A stretch of DNA of 40,661 bases, taken from Vicinamibacteria bacterium (GTDB lineage: Bacteria > Acidobacteriota > Vicinamibacteria > Vicinamibacterales > 2-12-FULL-66-21). The notes under the pieces were generated by a model that made no database searches, was not told the origin of the DNA, and saw nothing but the letters and a program-made list of their open reading frames with translations. A program made the translations under genes and the position numbers. Below are positions 39,945-40,661 of this stretch, piece by piece. The first letter of the stretch is position 1, and every line of letters starts with the position of its first letter. The DNA is taken from NCBI GenBank assembly GCA_025937075.1, contig JAICSD010000001.1:1-40661 (forward strand), read 5' to 3'.

Positions 39945-40661
39945 ATGCCGGATCGACGCGCGTTTCTGAAGCTGCTGGCCGCCGCGGCTGGAACAGCCGT
40001 CCACGCAAGGGACGCACTCGCGGCGCAAAACCCGACGCCCGCTGTCCCTGCCGCGTCTTCGATCAAGAAAGCCGTCCTCATCTCGATGCTGCCCAAGGAT
40101 CGGCCGTACGCGGAGCGCTTCACCATGGCGCGCGAGGCCGGGTTCGAAGCAATCGAGATGCAGACGATCGCGAAGCAGGAAGAGGCGGCCGAGATTCGCG
40201 AGGCCGCTCAGAAGACGGGGCTGCGTATTCACTCGGTCATGAACATGGATCACTGGCGTCTGCCGCTCTCGAGCGCCGACCCCGACGTCGTCACGCGCAG
40301 CGTGCAGGGCATGGAAACATCGCTCCGCAACGCGGCGCTCTGGGGCGCAGACACCGTCCTGCTCGTTCCAGCCGTCGTCGACGCGCACACGTCGTACAAG
40401 GACGCGTACACGAGGTCGCAGCGCGTCATCAGGGAACGGCTGATTCCGATCGCACGAGACGTGAAGGTCGTGATCGCAGTCGAGGAAGTCTGGAACAAGT
40501 TCCTGCTCAGCCCGCTCGAGTTCGCGAAATACGTCGACGAGTTCGAATCGCCCTTCCTCCGCGCCTACTTCGACGTCGGCAACGTCGTCCTCTTCGCGTT
40601 CCCCCAGGACTGGATTCGCACGCTCGGACCGCGCATCGCGAAGCTGCACCTGAAGGACTTC
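39945..40661 (+). CDS. Tat-exported sugar phosphate isomerase/epimerase-like protein (3' end beyond window)
   Basis: 239 residues to the window edge. The start carries a twin-arginine signal (PDRRAFLKLLAAAAG, Ala-rich to about 28). The TIM-barrel segments are those of the xylose-isomerase-like family: EAGFEAIEMQ, ADTVLLVPAVVD, VVIAVEEVWNKFLLSP, LRAYFDVGNVVLF and IAKLHLKDF. It shares signal type and fold with the protein at 35335-36189 but is not closely similar in sequence. Members of the family often act on sugars or inositols. Confidence 0.87.
   Translation, partial: MPDRRAFLKLLAAAAGTAVHARDALAAQNPTPAVPAASSIKKAVLISMLPKDRPYAERFTMAREAGFEAIEMQTIAKQEEAAEIREAAQKTGLRIHSVMNMDHWRLPLSSADPDVVTRSVQGMETSLRNAALWGADTVLLVPAVVDAHTSYKDAYTRSQRVIRERLIPIARDVKVVIAVEEVWNKFLLSPLEFAKYVDEFESPFLRAYFDVGNVVLFAFPQDWIRTLGPRIAKLHLKDF

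Overview
The window is a GC-rich bacterial chromosome segment with tightly packed genes, many of them overlapping by 1-4 bases (ATGA, GTGA, TAATG, TGATG). The gene content is consistent with a soil or sediment Acidobacteriota, most likely class Vicinamibacteria: a serine/threonine kinase fused to a TolB-like domain and TPRs, a BACON-repeat secreted protein, Tat-exported sugar-isomerase-like proteins, a PPi-type phosphofructokinase, a succinylase lysine operon, and intergenic short-word repeats. The taxonomic call is inference; no rRNA or tRNA gene was seen. I see no phage, transposase, CRISPR or plasmid gene, so this looks like ordinary chromosome with several accessory surface and regulatory genes.

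Layout. 1-1044 (minus): truncated NtrC-type sigma-54 response regulator. 1045-1365: AT-rich promoter stretch, then a low-complexity repeat block. 1366-6859 (plus): a leucine/isovalerate catabolism operon with a small zinc-ribbon protein, methylcrotonyl-CoA carboxylase beta, methylglutaconyl-CoA hydratase, biotin carboxylase, a separate BCCP, and HMG-CoA lyase. Together these turn methylcrotonyl-CoA into acetoacetate plus acetyl-CoA. 6867-8018 (minus): PolX-like protein with only the helix-hairpin-helix and PHP parts. 8130-16056: cell-envelope and housekeeping genes (L,D-transpeptidase lipoprotein, CheY-like receiver, membrane protein, PPi-phosphofructokinase, coiled-coil protein, MurJ flippase, EEP-family lipoprotein, PAP2 phosphatase). 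16117-23390: degenerate receiver, TolC/HlyD/RND tripartite efflux operon, B12-binding radical SAM enzyme. 23423-23990 (minus): small membrane protein and DoxX. 24246-28298: a 1350-residue exported protein made of 14 BACON-like repeats, with a hairpin-forming leader.

28299-34366 (minus): a compact lysine/diaminopimelate operon, asd-lysC-dapB-dapA-dapD-dapE. It is preceded by what reads as a complete classical transcription attenuator: a promoter, a 25-codon leader peptide with clustered Thr, Lys and Arg codons, four alternately pairing RNA segments, and an intrinsic terminator just before asd. This is the strongest candidate for an undescribed regulatory element in the window.

34468-40661: DUF2071 protein, Tat-exported TIM-barrel isomerase-like protein (minus), Ser/Thr kinase-TolB-TPR protein, ATP-grasp protein, and a second Tat-exported TIM-barrel protein cut by the window end. 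Short intergenic words (the 7-mer GACAACC / GGTTGTC and the 10-mer CAACTCCCAA) recur in three unrelated gaps.
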